Origin: an uncultured Mailhella sp.
Lineage (GTDB): Bacteria > Desulfobacterota > Desulfovibrionia > Desulfovibrionales > Desulfovibrionaceae
DNA: 7,734 nucleotides
Reading direction: 5' to 3'
Assembly: GCA_948482415.1 (NCBI GenBank)
Contig: CAOMFZ010000106.1
Span: forward strand, 1-7,734
Part shown: piece after piece, positions 6,289 through 7,734 of the stretch
How the letters are laid out: every line of letters starts with the position of its first letter
Position numbering within the stretch: the first letter of the stretch is position 1
The notes under the pieces: model-generated
Told to the model about the DNA's origin: nothing
Databases searched by the model: none
The model's input: only the letters and a program-made list of their open reading frames with translations
Made by a program: the position numbers and the translations under genes

Positions 6289-6311
6289 GTTCTCATATTA
6301 GCATGTAGTAT
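6283..6311 (+). promoter_or_regulatory. Possible plus-strand promoter for the lipoprotein-acpS pair
   Basis: TTGCAA at 6283-6288 and TAGTAT at 6306-6311 are separated by 17 nt. A second, strong -10-like TATACT lies at 6336-6341 with only a poor -35 partner near 6313. Either would give a 5' leader of about 80-110 nt before the ATG chosen for the lipoprotein. The region 6252-6426 otherwise shows only AT-rich sequence. Confidence 0.33.
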
Positions 6312-6426
6312 ATGTCAAGAAAGCAACATTTCTTCTATACTGATATTTTGCGGAAATTGCAATAAATTAATGGGGCAAATTATGGGAAAATTTACATTAT
6401 TTCAATATAATAACAAAGATACCGAA

Positions 6427-7239
6427 ATGACTGCCCAAGCGGCAGCAGGTACGCAGTCACGAACGGATACAAGAATGCATTTTCTTTTTCTTTTTTTCGT
6501 GCTGACGTGTGCACTGCTTTGCTCCTGCTCCACCATAAAAGGTACGGCGCGGTATATTTCCGACAGTACGGACGAATTTGTAAACACCCGCGGCGGCAGG
6601 GCTGATTATGACTTTGGCCAGGGCATGCGCATGTATAAGGAAGCCGGCATTTATACGGGAGAAATTGTCACCCGTGTACACCCCACTGCCAACTTGGAGG
6701 GAAAACCCACGGCGCTTTTTGTGCCCCTTGGTCTGGTGCAGAACAGCCGCGATCATCAGGCTGTGTCTCTTGGCGTGTCAAGGCTTGTGTATGAAAGTTT
6801 CCTTGCGGAGCAAACCTTTGCCGCGCTTGAATATTATGATTATATTGTGCCCTACCGTGCAGAAGATATGCTCCCTGTTGCCCGTGAAAAGGGCGCGGAT
6901 TATTTGATTGGCGGCGTTATCAATCAATATTTTGACGGCGGAGCGGCAGGCGATTCCCGCTTTGCCATGCAGCTCTATGTGTATCAGGTTGAAAGCGGGG
7001 ATTTGATGTGGTCTCTGCACCACAGCGGCGTTCTGCCCTATAAGCCCGATGCGGATTATTCCTTTTTCAAGGTGAAAAACCGTATGCCTGTCAATCCCAT
7101 GTCAACGCTGATAGCGGCTGTGAGCGGCGAGCTGGCAGAGCTTATCCATTACTGGACAGATTATAAAACCATGGAAGAAAGAGAACGCAAAGAATATGAG
7201 AAATCTTTCTCCGGTTACATGGACCCCGATGCGTTTTAG
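6427..7239 (+). CDS. Lipoprotein with a CsgG/LpoB/GNA1162-like middle part
   Basis: From ATG 6427 the protein has 270 residues: a short basic lead (Arg12, Arg16), a hydrophobic core (HFLFLFFVLTCALL) and a lipobox LCSC with Cys34 as the likely lipid-anchored residue. Residues about 93-205 contain a strand-helix pattern (ALFVPLGL ... ADYLIGGVINQYF ... LYVYQVESGDLMWSLHHSG). This resembles periplasmic lipoproteins of the CsgG/LpoB/FlgO and GNA1162 type, where GADY-x-I-x-G and SGDLxW are recurrent. The specific function is unknown. The C-terminus (249-270) is charged. The start is uncertain: the frame is open back to a TTG at 6283, ATGs at 6370, 6382 and 6475 also exist, and none has a strong Shine-Dalgarno. 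Sequence before 6427 looks AT-rich and non-coding. acpS follows after 18 nt. Confidence 0.8.
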   Translation: MTAQAAAGTQSRTDTRMHFLFLFFVLTCALLCSCSTIKGTARYISDSTDEFVNTRGGRADYDFGQGMRMYKEAGIYTGEIVTRVHPTANLEGKPTALFVPLGLVQNSRDHQAVSLGVSRLVYESFLAEQTFAALEYYDYIVPYRAEDMLPVAREKGADYLIGGVINQYFDGGAAGDSRFAMQLYVYQVESGDLMWSLHHSGVLPYKPDADYSFFKVKNRMPVNPMSTLIAAVSGELAELIHYWTDYKTMEERERKEYEKSFSGYMDPDAF

Positions 7240-7257
7240 TTTTTTTTAGGATAAAGT

Positions 7258-7647
7258 ATGATTATTGGCATTGGTACGGATATTGTTACTATTTCTCGTG
7301 TGGAACAAAATATTGCACGTTTTGGGGAAACTTTTCTGCGGAAAATTTTGACACCGAATGAGCTTGCCCAAATGCCAACACAAAATAAAAAACGGCAGGC
7401 TGAATGGACAGCGGCACGCTTTGCCTGTAAAGAAGCATGTGTCAAAGCGCTGGGAACGGGCTTCAGCGAGGGCATTGCCCCGACGCATATTGAAATTTTG
7501 CGTGACGAGGGTAAGGCTCCGACCATGACGCTGCTTGCAAAAGCAAAAGAAAAAGCCGACAGCCTGGGTGTAACGCACTGTTTTGTGTCCTACGCGCACG
7601 AGCGCGACACATCGGCGATTGCTTTTGTTACGCTGACAAAAGAATAA
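7258..7647 (+). CDS. acpS: Holo-[acyl-carrier-protein] synthase
   Basis: AcpS moves the 4'-phosphopantetheine arm from coenzyme A to a serine of apo-acyl carrier protein, which is needed before fatty acid and lipid A acyl synthesis. The 129-residue length is typical. The N-terminal GIGTDIVTISRVE (4-16) supplies the magnesium-binding Asp8. The signature ARFACKEACVKALGTGF (53-69) supplies Glu59 and Lys63. The C-terminal SYAHERDTSAIAFV (111-124) matches the family's closing S-x-x-H strand. AGGAT lies seven bases upstream of the ATG. The gene sits 18 nt after the lipoprotein gene and probably shares its transcript. In many proteobacteria acpS follows pdxJ; here a lipoprotein takes that place. Confidence 0.96.
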   Translation: MIIGIGTDIVTISRVEQNIARFGETFLRKILTPNELAQMPTQNKKRQAEWTAARFACKEACVKALGTGFSEGIAPTHIEILRDEGKAPTMTLLAKAKEKADSLGVTHCFVSYAHERDTSAIAFVTLTKE

Positions 7648-7660
7648 AAAAAATTCTTTT
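7638..7660 (+). terminator. Weak AT-rich hairpin after acpS
   Basis: AAAAGAAT (7638-7645) can pair with ATTCTTTT (7653-7660) around a loop of seven A, overlapping the acpS stop codon. T-rich sequence follows from 7668. With a single G-C pair the stem is weak, so this is a possible rather than clear terminator. The remaining 74 nt to the window end are AT-rich with no gene visible. Confidence 0.3.
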
Positions 7661-7734
7661 CTAAAAATTTTATTTTTTATGCTTTGTTTTAGTATCAGGT
7701 TGATTTTATAACTACAAAAGATAATTATAAAATT

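Noticed and set aside
6283..6426. N-terminal extension of the lipoprotein from TTG 6283
   Set aside because: It would place about 48 AT-rich, non-coding-looking residues before the signal peptide and overlap the likely promoter. The Cys-rich start is probably chance.
1..7734. CRISPR array, tRNA, rRNA or insertion sequence
   Set aside because: No regularly spaced direct repeats, no cloverleaf or rRNA-like stretch, and no transposase or terminal inverted repeats were seen on either strand.

Overview
The window most likely comes from a Gram-negative member of the former Deltaproteobacteria, probably a low- to mid-GC Desulfovibrionaceae relative. The reasons are an LPS heptose epimerase, two secreted or lipid-anchored envelope proteins, a zinc-ribbon (MJ0042-type) plus Yip1-like membrane protein and an aromatic-pathway-like fusion gene. 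The genus cannot be fixed from the sequence alone. The gene bodies have moderate GC; the two ends and the intergenic stretches are AT-rich.

Layout. Bases 1-460 hold no recognisable large gene. They show a good sigma70-like promoter on the + strand (35-63) and three very short hydrophobic reading frames. The first and third appear to be paralogous one-span membrane peptides, and the third has AUA where a start codon should be. A strong, nearly symmetric hairpin terminator (465-495) closes this unit and also faces the minus-strand operon arriving from the right.

Bases 524-5353 are a compact minus-strand operon of five genes, read right to left: a charged-tail / chorismate-mutase-like / EPSP-synthase-like fusion; a small helical protein overlapping its 3' end by about 41 nt; a CxxCxxCC (YkgJ-type) cysteine-cluster protein that starts right after the previous stop; hldD, the last enzyme of ADP-heptose synthesis; and the zinc-ribbon/Yip1-like membrane protein. 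A secreted or lipid-anchored protein (5475-6251) lies upstream on the same strand and may be co-transcribed.

From about 6252 the direction switches. A divergent intergenic region separates the minus-strand genes from a plus-strand pair: a lipoprotein with a CsgG/LpoB/GNA1162-like middle part, and acpS (holo-ACP synthase), 18 nt apart. The window ends in an AT-rich tail with a weak hairpin.

The common theme is the cell envelope: LPS core precursor, lipoproteins, a membrane protein and activation of acyl carrier protein. The standout is the fusion protein. It keeps the outline of an EPSP synthase, but by eye it has lost nearly all of the family's substrate-binding and catalytic residues, so it is probably a pseudoenzyme with another role and is easily mis-annotated as aroA.
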